A stretch of 64,000 nucleotides of DNA, from assembly GCF_958979055.1 (NCBI RefSeq), contig NC_084891.1, positions 1,255,001 through 1,319,000 on the forward strand, read 5' to 3'. This DNA comes from Alnus glutinosa (lineage: Eukaryota > Streptophyta > Magnoliopsida > Fagales > Betulaceae). The translations under genes were made by a program, and so were the position numbers. Under the pieces are notes generated by a model that worked only from the letters and a program-made list of their open reading frames with translations, did not search any database and was not told the origin of the DNA. How positions within the stretch are numbered: position 1 is the first letter of the stretch; every line of letters begins with the position of its first letter. Shown here one piece after another: positions 47,538-57,836 of the stretch.

Positions 47538-50500
47538 CGGCCCTTCAGTGGATGGTCAAAACATGAGAGAAAATTAGGGGGGGCATTGAGGGGACATACA
47601 CAATCAGTACCTTAACCTTCCAGGAAAAAAAATTACAATATTTACGCAATAAAGAGTGTATTAGCAAGGCATCTATGCATGATAATGCCATTTTGCACTC
47701 TAAATTTCAGAGATTAAACAATAATTGTAATCACAAAGAAGGAAAGGATAAGCCAATTAGGACCTGGCAAACTAAAAGGAAAAGAAAATCATATGATTAG
47801 TATCAGAAGTACCCATATGATAATGAAAATAAATCAATGCCATATCTTGCACATTTATTGTTTCCTCTACTAAATTAACTTTGAATTAAATAGACTCTAA
47901 TTTTAGTAGCCATAAGTTCATATTTGCAGAACCTACTATCTTGCTTTTGCAGTATATACTCTGTCACAAATATAACATGTAAACAAATATGTACAACGAA
48001 AATGTTGAAGTCTATACACGCTTGGAATCAACTGGTAACTTTGAAGTTTTCAGTCTATAAAGTATGCCCTTTCATTTTCTTATTGTTGACTAAAACTCTG
48101 AACTAATCTATAAAAAAAAGATATTAGGTGTATTAGTTTGTACAGTATTTATTAAATAGGACCTACTGTATTTGTTTCCATATGTTAAAGCAAAATATTT
48201 ATAAGGCATCGAGAACAGTAATACCAACACATAACGTAATCAGCAAGTTGGATGTGGTTATCATAAATAGCAACAGTAAGAAGTCACATGATAAAAGAAC
48301 CTTTTTCTGGCAAGTACATGATAAAAGCACCAATGCAAGAATATATAGTAAATTTGATAGAGTCAAAGCTGTAAGAGTATGTGGAAGATTGCCAAAAAAT
48401 AAGGTAACTTTATTTTATTATTATATTGATTATGATAATGAATAATCAATAGATGTGGAATACTTGATTTAATCTTTTTTCATAAGTAATAGGTTTTGTT
48501 AATGAAAGGGCATACCATAGCAAAATGAAAGTATACAAGAGGAAACGTAGAAAAACAAAAATAATTGAAAATTAAGACCAAAAGTTACACAAAACTCCAA
48601 AAAATGAAAGTGATGATAAACTACTAATCATTGTCAACTTGTCAACCAGCAAACTCAGAAACACCAATTTTACTTTATCAGTGAGAGCTTGATCCCTTTA
48701 AATGTCCCTACATTCTCGTACTGCATCATTGTAATTTCAATAGATGGATTACTTAATTATGCACCTAATAATTTATTTTTATTGAGGCTGATTATTTGAA
48801 ATCCCACATAATTTATGTAGAATCACAAGATGGCATGAGATACTCTAGGATTAATTTTGGCAATCATAAGCAGTACTTGTCAGTTAAGCAAAAAATGTCG
48901 CAACTGAACTCTAATCTTTATACTCTACAAGTTACTTATCAAAAAAAAAATCTTTATACTCTACAAGTCACCCAGAAAGATTTCTTTAATTATGAACCTC
49001 TGGTAGATTATGGTCAACCCACTTTGTCCAAAGGAAAAAAAAAAAAAATTAATCTAAACTGTCTTTGTCACAGTATGAGATCTGCTGCAAAAAATTGACG
49101 AAAGTTTTACCTAAGGGTAGGTCAATTCAAAATTATGAACAACATGAACTAGAAGTGGTAGAATTATCACATTCTATTCTTCAAATCTCTTCATCCCTGT
49201 TCTGAAGATCTGTGGCATTATATTGTGGTAAAGTGCAACAATTACAACTATATTGGAAATCCCAGTGGCTATGGTAGCAAAATGTCAGTAAATGGAACAC
49301 AATGATAGATTTAGAGAGAATGAAAGGAAAGCAAAAGAAGTCAATCGAAGTTTGGGATATTTTAAAATTCAATTCTTTTTTTCCGCTTGAAACCATGAAA
49401 GAATTTTCTGGCAAACAAAATGCAGGTAGCATTTACCAAATTAGAACAATTCAGTCAGACTGCTGTATAGCTATTATAACATGAGATTTAGCATGCTTGA
49501 GGCGACAAGGAAACCTTACCTTTTTTAGTTTCTTTGTGTAAAATACTCATTGAGGGATTCTCAATATTCATTTAGGATGAATAAACCTCAAGTGGCACCC
49601 AATTTGGTGTTGTTTTGCGAAGCCTCTCCCCTGCTCCAACCAAAATAGGAAAAACAAGAGACATGTATCAGATAAGGAAAGATCAAATCTTACATGGACT
49701 TCTGTAGAAGATGTGTACAGGGGTGAGTACAACTGTGGGATTTTCCAGGTTTCCATTATTTTGAAGAGCCCATAGACATATCATTACCAATTCATAAGGA
49801 AACAAAAACGATATGGGACAAGTAGAAACAAGAAGTAGTACCAAAGGCTTCATTTGCAGGAGTGGTTGATAGTTGAAACTTCTTTCTTCTATTGTAATAA
49901 ATATTTCTGGTCTGAGAAACCAGAGGACAAAGAAGTTTACTACCTCCGAGAAGACAAACAGAACCATCGGAAGATCAATATTTTCAATTTTTGTAGTGGC
50001 CTAAAAATTTGAGGAAGGCAGAGATTCATTTAAATAAGGGGGAAAAAGGACTGTTCATACATGTTCAGAAAGGTCTACATAACAGGGAAATGACTGTTTG
50101 GGTAAAATTAGGGGACTGATCTGTCAGGCGCAAATGACACTAGCCAACCATTGCCAAAGGGTGTCGGGCACAAATGACACTACCTCTTAAAATTCCCAGT
50201 CATTTGGTCCATGAACCATCTCATAAATGAGAAGCATGACTACAAAAGTAATCTCCCTATGAAAGCAGGTAGCATGGAACCTGATATTTCTCAAAAATCC
50301 TTGGACATTTTTACCTTAAAGATCAACATGCAAAAGGAATTCAACCCTCACAAAAGCCTACCACAGAAAACTACAATGCTCACATATTCCAGATTAGTTT
50401 TTTAAAATGAACTAGAACGACGCACTTATCATAGTTGCAGCTATAACCTTTTATGATAAGAGTTGGGATGACAAGTCATAAACAACATAGAGTAGTTCCC

Positions 50501-51529
50501 AAAAAGAGTTAAATTTCAGTCATTTGTCAAAGAAAATATCTGGGGTAAAGGTTTTCATCATGCAAGATTTCAATCTTGAGGACTATGAGTTGATCGTAAC
50601 CAAAGCTCAATTGCAGCCTATCAAAAGGTGTCAGATCCAATCTGTATGCCCAAAGATTAGCCATAATCCAGAAAGGAACAGGATAAAGGAATGCTTGACT
50701 TAAAGATGCATTATAGGATAAACAGAAAGTATTTTGATCTGAATTGCTGGACTCATTCTCACAATTAAGTTATGAGGCCCCAAACAAAAAGTATACGCTT
50801 TGGACTTTTAAAAGTCTGGATTAACTGCCAATTAATACTTCCTCCCTTTGTAGCAAGGTGGACGGTGAAGTCGTGGGACCGGATGCCTGTGTAACTTACC
50901 AATAAAAAATTGAATTAACCACAAATTATAACCATTTTGTGCAGAGAGACAGGTTTAAGGAAAATCAAGCCTTTTCCATTCATTCTTCAATGTTGATACA
51001 CATTTCTTATGCTCGTATTCAACTTAAACAACACTATTTTCATACTCACTAAGCAATTATGACATGACCCATATAAGAATTTCCCCTCCACAGTGACTTG
51101 AACTTTGTTCGGTACTTAAAGGAAGACAAGGCTCCAGTTAATGTAGCCTACAACACTGAGCCGTAGTTTGTAAATAAAAACCGATCCTCCATTTCTTCTC
51201 ATCAACTTTGTCTTCTTTTACATCAATGAAACGCCTACCATTTCCTTGGTGCAAAAATTCAACGGAAACTAGAGCCAAAGAAATAACATGGCACGTAAAA
51301 GAATCCAATAAAATGAACAGCCTCTCCTTGATAACAAAACTCTATTCCGAATATCACAAAAATTTCCCCACAACAAATAACATGTTCATACACCCATCTA
51401 TTTTGGAGGAAAAAACAAAGACGCCCATCATGCTAACTATGAAATCTACTTTGAACCCACAAGACAGTGAAAAATAAAACACCCCAACCAATTGTCCAAT
51501 CGAAGCTTACGAGCATGTTCATGCTTTAC
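47538..51529. other. upstream region of the F-box gene, no coding gene seen
   Basis: Four kilobases with no frame showing a domain. Several minus-strand splice-like signals exist, for example GGAGCAG before a non-coding stretch ending near 49636 and a CCATGTAAGAT donor near 49692. These could be 5' UTR exons of the F-box gene. None is certain. Confidence 0.4.
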
Positions 51530-51720
51530 CTGATGCTGTGTCCTGGAGCCTTCTTTGCCTCGAATTCTTAGGCTTTGCGATGAAACAAAACCAGAAAGCT
51601 CCGTACTTTTCTCAAGGCGATCGGTCCAACAACACCATGTATCTATCGTTGGTAGCAATATATTTCTTGCGAGAATGGAGAGAAGAAGAGGATCATTGGT
51701 TGACCTTGGTCCTTGGCTTG
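51530..51720 (-). other. candidate 5' non-coding exon of the F-box gene
   Basis: The minus strand here is GC-richer than its surroundings and ends in CAGCATCAG followed by GTAAAGCATG, a good donor (donor GT at 51529-51528). No downstream coding exon other than the F-box gene lies on this strand. It could instead be the first exon of a non-coding RNA. Confidence 0.3.
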
Positions 51721-51882
51721 ACCCCTGTGTCGCTTCCCCTTCCGTTCTGCGCAAGGACTTTGTTTAAGGTCTCGGACGCCACGTGGGTTGAGCGTTCATT
51801 TGATTCGATTTGGGCATGGAGGCGTATTAGGCCCAATTCAGTTTATCTAAGGTCGATATGTTTTTTTTTTTTTTTTTTTTTT

Positions 51883-52658
51883 AAGGGTTAAATACGTTTT
51901 TGTCCCATAAAATTTAAAAACTTTATTTTTTGTCCTATATGGTTCATTCGTATCGGATATGATACTTCATTTATGACTAAAGACGGAGATGGTACCTCGT
52001 CTAACTTCCATCCAAAAATTGAAAGAAGTACACGCCAACACTTCTAAAAAGTTGACACGTGTCATATGTCTAATTAAAAATTAAAAAAACTTTAAAAAAA
52101 AAGATTAAAAGCTTTAAAAAAAAAAATTGAAGAAAAAATAAAAATGAGGAGTGGCTCATAGTTAGTCTTGGGGTGGTCGAACCCTAAACTTTTTCTTTTT
52201 AGCCATCCCCAGATCGAGCAGTCCGGAGTGGCCGAACCACTACCAAACCAAATGAAGGTGGCTTAGCCACCTTCAATGCTTGAAACCACCCTATTTTGCT
52301 CTTTGGGGGTGGTTTGGCCACCCCCAAGGGCCATGGGGTGGTTCGGCCACCCTTAGACCAGTCATGGGGTGGCTCAACCACCCTTTTTTTTTAAAAAAAC
52401 AAAAATTTAAAGCTTTTAATTTTTTTTTAAAAGTTGTTATTATTTTTATTATTTTTAATTTTTATTTAGGTATAGGACAAGTGTCAGCTTCTTAGAGGTG
52501 TTGACGTAAGCTTTCGTTAATTTTTTAACGAAAGTTTGATAGAAGTACCATCTCCATCTTTAACCATAAACAAGGTACCATATACGATACGAAATGAACC
52601 ACAAGAGGCAACAAATAAAATATTTAAATCACAAGGGGGTCATACGTATTTAACCCTT
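51883..52658. mobile_element. MITE with perfect 14-bp ends, 776 bp
   Basis: AAGGGTTAAATACG at the left is exactly reversed at the right (CGTATTTAACCCTT), and the outer 200 bp pair imperfectly: GTACCTCGTC and GACACGTGTCA on the left, GTACCATCTCC and GACAAGTGTCAG on the right. The centre (52150-52385) is a GC-richer array of GGGTGGTTTGGCCACCC-like palindromic units. Flanking T-runs hide any target duplication. Confidence 0.78.
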
Positions 52659-52866
52659 TTTTTTAAAGGCAATTTCCTTTAAACTAGATTAAAAAGAATT
52701 TAGTCTATTAAACTAATGCATTTTTTTGATACGAAACGAAACACATGAGGTAACAAATAAAATCTTTAAACTACAAGGGGTCAAACGTATTTAACCTTTT
52801 TTTAAAGACAGTTTCCTTTAAAATGGATTAAAAAGAATTTAGTCTATTAAACTAGTGTATTTTTTT
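52580..52866 (+). repeat. tandem duplication of the MITE's right end
   Basis: About 140 bp (GATACGAAATGAACCACAAG through AGTCTATTAAACTAATGCAT) is repeated directly after itself (52727-52866) with small changes. The duplicated unit covers the right terminus of the MITE and about 65 bp of flank. Confidence 0.85.
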
Positions 52867-53315
52867 AATATATGTGTGTGTGTATGTGAATTATATGCTC
52901 CATTAGAAATACACAGTTTGAAAATTATATGCATTTTAAATATATATTAATTTAAATTCCAACCCAATATCAAAGAAAACTTTATCCATCAATCCAAATT
53001 TAAATTATTTTAAGATCCCATGCAATTAGGCTCCTTCTCTTCCAAAGAGCACTAGTAGCAAATGCCCTACAAGTGATTATATTCCCTAAAATATGGAAAA
53101 TTTGAAAAAAGTTACAAAAAAACAAGCCACAGCAGTTGCCCTATTTTAGGACTCCATCCTTGAGAAGCTACATTGGGTAGCACTGTAGCTACCAAATAGA
53201 TTATTAGAATTGAAAAAACCCGAAGCTCTCTTTCATCTTGCCCACTTTCTTCTTCTTCTTTCTTTTGCTACTGAGCCATGAAACTCCAATAGTCCAAGCT
53301 GAAAATCGATGACCC
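52867..53315. other. intergenic, no supported gene
   Basis: AT-rich sequence with a short GT microsatellite (about 52873-52884). Nothing recognised. Confidence 0.5.
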
Positions 53316-53640
53316 CTAGTCGACGCTCACCACATGTGATTGCTCCTACAGCTACGTGACGGCCCTGGACCTCTCCAGGTTCAATATTTGACGCCCTCTC
53401 GCCGAACCTCGGCCATTCCTCTCCAACCTTTCGTCGCCGCCAACCAGCTCTCCGAGCCCATCCCCGGCGAGCTCTCATCTCTCTCCGGGTTCAATCTCTC
53501 TGACACTCTCTCGCCGTACCTCGCCCATCTGAGCTTCCTCTCCAACCTTTCGTCGCCACCAACCAGCTCTCCAGGCCCATCCCCGTCCTCCACGACAAGC
53601 TGAGCAACGCCATCCTTAGTTGGGAAATTTCCAAGAAAGT
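53316..53640 (+). pseudogene. BAM-type LRR receptor kinase fragment, internally duplicated
   Basis: Frames read SYSYVTALDLSRFNI, then NQLSEPIPGELSSLSGFNLS and DTLSPYLAHLSFLSNLS, then a frameshifted NQLSRPIPVLHDKLSNAI. This matches the cap and first LRRs of BARELY ANY MERISTEM-like receptor kinases (VTALDLS, GTLSP-x-x-x-HL-x-FLSNLSLAANQ-x-SGPIP). The unit TLSPxLxHLxFLSNLSxAxNQLSxPIP occurs twice in tandem, with a stop (53388) and frameshifts. The kinase domain is absent, so it is not functional. Confidence 0.75.
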
Positions 53641-54606
53641 CACATTTCCCAGTCAAATCTTTCCAGAGAAAATCCTCTAGTCTTTGATTTTCTTCTGATT
53701 GTTTCTAGTAATTTTGAGGTTCTCTTTTTACGTTATTGTTTTGATTGCAATTGAAGGTCAAGGAGCTCGAGAAATTCAGAAATTGCACCTTCTGGAATAA
53801 AGTGTACAAAAAAAAAAAAAAGGAAGAAGAAAGAAAGTAAAAGATAAAAAAAATATTATTTTAATATATAGGGAAAGATAAAGGGAAGCTGCCGTGTGGT
53901 GTTTTTGTATTATGGGAAAAAAATGGTTTGGTTTCTTAAATTTTCCCTAAAGTGGTTGGGAATCTGCTGCTAGTGCTCTAAAGGTAGTTGACATCGGATC
54001 AAAATTCTTTGCAATTGGGTATCCTGCAATTGCTTGCTTCTGGCAAGTGAGTAGAAAATGGATTAGAATCCTCTTAAATAATATATTGGAGTTTGATAGA
54101 ATTTGGATATGTAATTGTGAGAGATCATTTATAAGACCCACTTGGCTGGATAAGTGATTGAGCAACATAATTTTTATCCGGTTAGATGGGTCTTATAAGT
54201 GGTCTCTCATAATCATCTGTCTGAATCGTCTAAAATTCTCGCAAATACAAATACAAATATTTTGAGAAGATTTTAATCCGTAGATAATTGTAAGATATCT
54301 TCGATGAATCCTACCTACCTAAGTAAGTGTTTGACCCGCTCAAGTACCTGTTCCGGCAAATAGGTCCATCAAAGTTTATCACAGTTATAGAATCTCAATC
54401 CATCTATGTCAATTTCTAAAAAATTGGAATAATAATTTGATAATATCAAAAACTTGGAAGTTTAAAATCAAAAGTAATGCTATAAATTATATTTTTCTTT
54501 CATAATTATCCCATAATGCTGATATGTTAGTCCAACTAAACCTTCATTTTTTTTTTTTTTTTTTTTTATAATGACTAATTTAGAGATTGGATGAAAGTAT
54601 CACATC
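53641..54606. other. intergenic, no supported gene
   Basis: AT-rich sequence with A-tract (53807-53821) and T-tract (54548-54567). Two oppositely oriented copies of a TGAGAG-x-x-CACTTATAAGACCCA-like segment around 54115-54210 form an imperfect inverted repeat. No gene was recognised. Confidence 0.5.
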
Positions 54607-55384
54607 TAGGACTAGACAAAAACCCGCCCACCCGTCCCGACCCGCATCCCCCGCCCTATAGATAACGGTTTTTTGTGGGTATGGGTTGGATTTTGCCCAA
54701 CCCGTCCGGGCCGGGTTGTAGGTTGGGGTTTGACCCGTCCCGCCTCGCAAAAAGGAACAAAAAAAAAGTTAAAAAAACCATAGGTTCCTAACCCTAACTA
54801 AGGCGCCGCACACTTCATTTTTTCTTCTTTTCTAGAGTCTTTGACTCTCCATTCTAACTTATAACCCTAGTGCCGCACACCTCTTCACTCTTCTAGACTT
54901 TTCTCTTCTCATCACGACTTCACTTTAGCCTCTGCCTCGTCTTGCGCCGCTCTTCAAGGTTAATTTGTTTCTCTCTCAAGCTCTTATTCTGTTTCTCTTA
55001 AATATGTGTTTTTTTTTTTTTTTTTCCCCTGATTTCTTCATTGGGTTTTCAAGAAATCTTTGTTTCCTTTAGTTTATGATATCTAGGTCTCTTTTCTTTT
55101 GGGTGCAGTTGTTCTTCTCGTACTTCAAGGACTTGGTGGGGCGAGAAGTGATGGTGGAGCTAAAGAACGACCTTGCAATCAGCTCCACTAACAAAACAAA
55201 AAAAAAAAAATTCACCCCACCCCACCCCGCCCCGCCCAACACTCACCCCCCCCCCCCCCCTTACATGGTTTCACCCTTTACCATGCAGTTCAAAGGTTGG
55301 AGATTCTCAACCTGCAAGGTTGCGTGGCGGGGGAAAAAATGACAAAAATTTGCCTCGCTCCTTCTTGCCCCGTGCTCACCCCTA
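54607..55384. mobile_element. non-autonomous hAT element carrying an LSM2 gene fragment
   Basis: TAGGACTAGACA at the left and the reverse complement of the right end, TAGGGGTGAGCA, are imperfect terminal inverted repeats. The 8-bp repeat ATCACATC flanks it exactly (54599-54606 and 55385-55392), diagnostic of hAT insertion. Subterminal GC-rich blocks (CCCGCCCACCCGTCCCGACC on the left) are typical of plant hAT MITEs. The middle (about 54780-55180) is of different composition and looks like a captured gene start, so this is a Pack-type element of 778 bp. Confidence 0.9.
54783..55180 (+). pseudogene. LSM2: captured LSM2 5' region: 5' UTR, intron and start of exon 2
   Basis: At 55109-55180, right after an intron acceptor (TTTTGGGTGCAG), the frame reads LFFSYFKDLVGREVMVELKN, then DLAI. 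This matches residues 2-25 of LSm2, a core subunit of the LSm1-7 mRNA decay and LSm2-8 U6 snRNA complexes. It then diverges at once into hAT subterminal sequence. Upstream lies a pyrimidine-rich leader (54835-54957), a donor GTTAATTTG after CTTCAAG and an intron of about 150 bp. The initiator ATG that should precede Leu2 is not visible before the donor. The fragment lacks most of the Sm fold and cannot make a working protein. Confidence 0.85.
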
Positions 55385-55495
55385 ATCACATCAGCATTAT
55401 GAGATAATTTTGAAAAAAAGAAAAGAAAAATAAAGTTTACATACCCTCTAAAACTACCATCCAACTAACAATGACCCCCAAACTTTCAATTGTGA

Positions 55496-56680
55496 AAGTA
55501 CTTCAACTTGCAAGTTTAAATCTCTGGCGATTTTTCCTCTACGAGTAAGAACTTTTTGAGTGTGATAATGGAGGAGGGGAGCCTTCCGCTTTCCTCCTCC
55601 CCAGTAGGTTGTTTTCGGTCTTGTTTTTAAATAAGTTTCATTTTCTCTCTTTGGGTGTCGTTGGCAACTACTAAGGTGAAGTGGATGTGTTTTATCTCGT
55701 CCTTTTCCGGGATGGAGACGTGGTTTTTTCGCTTGATAGGGTGTAATGGCGGACGTTTTTCTCCCGATTCGTGGCGCCCGGTGTCTGATTTCTAAATAGG
55801 AGTTCGTGATTTGCAGCTGGTTTTGCCGGAGACGCAATTGCGAGAAGTCTCGCACTGGGTTAGGGTTTCTTCCATGGGTTTTCCGGCCGGACAGTGTTGA
55901 TTTCATATGGGAGGTTTTGATCTGCCGCTTCTGGTTTGGTTAGCCACGCCGGAGACGAAATAGCTCTGTTGTGTTTTCGTGGTAGTTTTGCAACAGTGAG
56001 GGTCTAGGGTTTTCCTCTGGAAGGCGGTTTACGGGAACGGGAATCGGCGGTTTTCTAGGCGGTTTTGTTTTTCACCGGTTATCTCGCCATTGGGGTGAAG
56101 TGCGGCGCTTAATCCGGACTGGCAGTGCTTGATTGAGAGCGTTTTTTGTTGGGTGCGGTTTAGGAGCGTGATTCAAGGACCTTTTCCAGATTTTTATGGA
56201 GATTCAGTAGGTGCTTCCAACCGTTTGCACAAAAAGGGGAAGTGAGAGAAATGGCATGGCTTTTGCATTTATAGTTGTTTTTATTTTTGTTTGCGTCTTG
56301 TTGTTTTTCCCCTTAGTTTGTTGAGCTAATGGTGGAGTTGTTGTTTCCTCGGTGTTGATCTTGAGGGGTTGGTTGTTGGTGTTGTTCTTTTGGTAGTGCG
56401 CTCTGTGCTGATCAACCTAGTCATTGCTTTTTGCACAGAATGTGTGACCGACTCCCTCCAAATATAAGGTTTATATCAACGTAGATGCATTATTCTGTTT
56501 GGCTAGGTTTTTATTTGTAGCATTCTCAAGCGTGAAGTCGCTCTTGGATTGTATGTACGCCTGACTTTATTTTTCAAGTTATTGTTTAAGAGTTTCCATC
56601 TCTGATGTTATAAAGCTTTTATGCTCTGGTTGATTTCACATTTTAATGAGATCAAAAATTTTTCTTCAAAAAAAAAAAAA
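55496..56680 (+). mobile_element. LINE-like retroposed insert with poly-A and 14-16 bp target duplication
   Basis: The repeat ACTTTCAATTGTGA lies before (55482-55495, with two further A) and after (56681-56694) the insert. The insert ends in ATGAGATCAAAAATTTTTCTTC followed by a run of A (56668-56681), as for L1-type retroposition. The body is GC-richer than its surroundings, with no intact frame. It interrupts an AT-rich sequence (TACCCTC-AAAC-ACCATCCAAC before, CCCCCAAACTATCAGCC after) similar to the MITE family at 12242. I see no reverse transcriptase, so a LINE 5' plus 3' remnant or a retroposed transcript are both possible. Confidence 0.8.
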
Positions 56681-57700
56681 ACTTTCAATTGTGATAATAT
56701 CCCCCAAACTATCAGCCAATTGTTAATGTTCTCAAAGGCGAGCAAAAAGACAAAAATACCCTAACAAAATTCAATAAGACAAAATTACCCTTATAAATTT
56801 GAAAAATGAAAAAACTAAAAAAAGAAAAAGAAAAAAAGAAAAAAAGAAAACTAAAAAACGAGAAGGACATAAATTAGTTAGAAACTGGTTTGCAGGAGAG
56901 CATTGGCCCAATTCATACGTGTAATATATAAAAATTAAATTATTGTAATTGTGAGTCTTGATATAGATATAAGTGGATGCCTTTGTGTGTATGTGACTGA
57001 GCTTGTGTATGTATATAAGTGTATATATGGATGTATATAAGATAAACATATAAAATTGAGATTAGATTATTTAAGATTTGAGTTAATTTCTCTAAATACT
57101 CAAATAATAAATCTTAACCATAATTAAATTACTAATAATTAGTATTAGTTTTTTTTTTAAAAAAAAATTAAACAATTACAACATTTACTTTATATATGAA
57201 ATAACTAAATTAAGTGAGCAGCTCGTGAACAAGTTTGAGTTCGTTTGAAAAATAAACGAACAGAGCTTGAACAAGTTATCTAGTTCAGTGATAAGCTCGA
57301 GCTCAGCTCGTGTTCGGAAAAAATTAAATGAATCGAGCTTAAACATTCAGTGTTCGGTTCGATTACAGCTTTGTGATTAGTGGTTGCTAGATTGTCGTGT
57401 GATTGAGTTTAGTACTTTAGTCCAAATGGCCAAGGGTGGTTTGGTCACCTTCTTTTTATTTTTAAAATTTAATTTCTTTTTTTAAAAAAATATTTTTATT
57501 TTTTTTAAGAGTTCGTCATTAGAAAAATATTATTAATTAAGTAATAGTTTGAAAGAGTATACGACTATTTACAAACAAGAATGTAGTTTTTAATTATTTT
57601 ATTTTATTTTTCTAAATTTACAACATAACCTTTCAAAAAATAAATAAATAAATTGAAAACATAATAACAAAAAAGGTGAACCTCTCATTCTCAAGACTCT
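56681..57700. other. intergenic, repeat remnants only
   Basis: The first part resembles the MITE of 12242-12651 (GACAAAATTACCCTTATAAA). Around 57220-57360 a GAGCTCG/CGAGCTC-rich segment looks like an eroded hAT-type repeat. No gene was seen. Confidence 0.45.
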
Positions 57701-57770
57701 CAACGTCCTTTCAACGCCGGTCGTTCGTCGCGAAAGGCTGTCACCTTTTCAGAGTCGGATAAAAACGAAA

Positions 57771-57836
57771 ATGTGTACTAACAAAAATGGTGATAGGTGG
57801 ATCGATTTTTCGGAGTCTCGCTTCTTCTCGTACTAA
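57771..57836 (+). promoter_or_regulatory. upstream ORF overlapping the dehydrogenase start
   Basis: ATG at 57771 opens a 21-codon frame that ends at TAA 57834-57836. It overlaps the main start (57787) in another frame. If transcription starts upstream, ribosomes would meet this ATG first, which could reduce translation from 57787 or favour the internal ATG at 61712. Confidence 0.45.

Noticed and set aside
49683..49967. 94-codon hydrophobic minus-strand frame upstream of the F-box gene
   Set aside because: Hydrophobicity reflects T-rich sequence; no domain, start context or splice support.
55454..55906. 150-codon minus-strand frame
   Set aside because: It lies in the retroposed insert antisense to its poly-A-defined strand and shows no domain.
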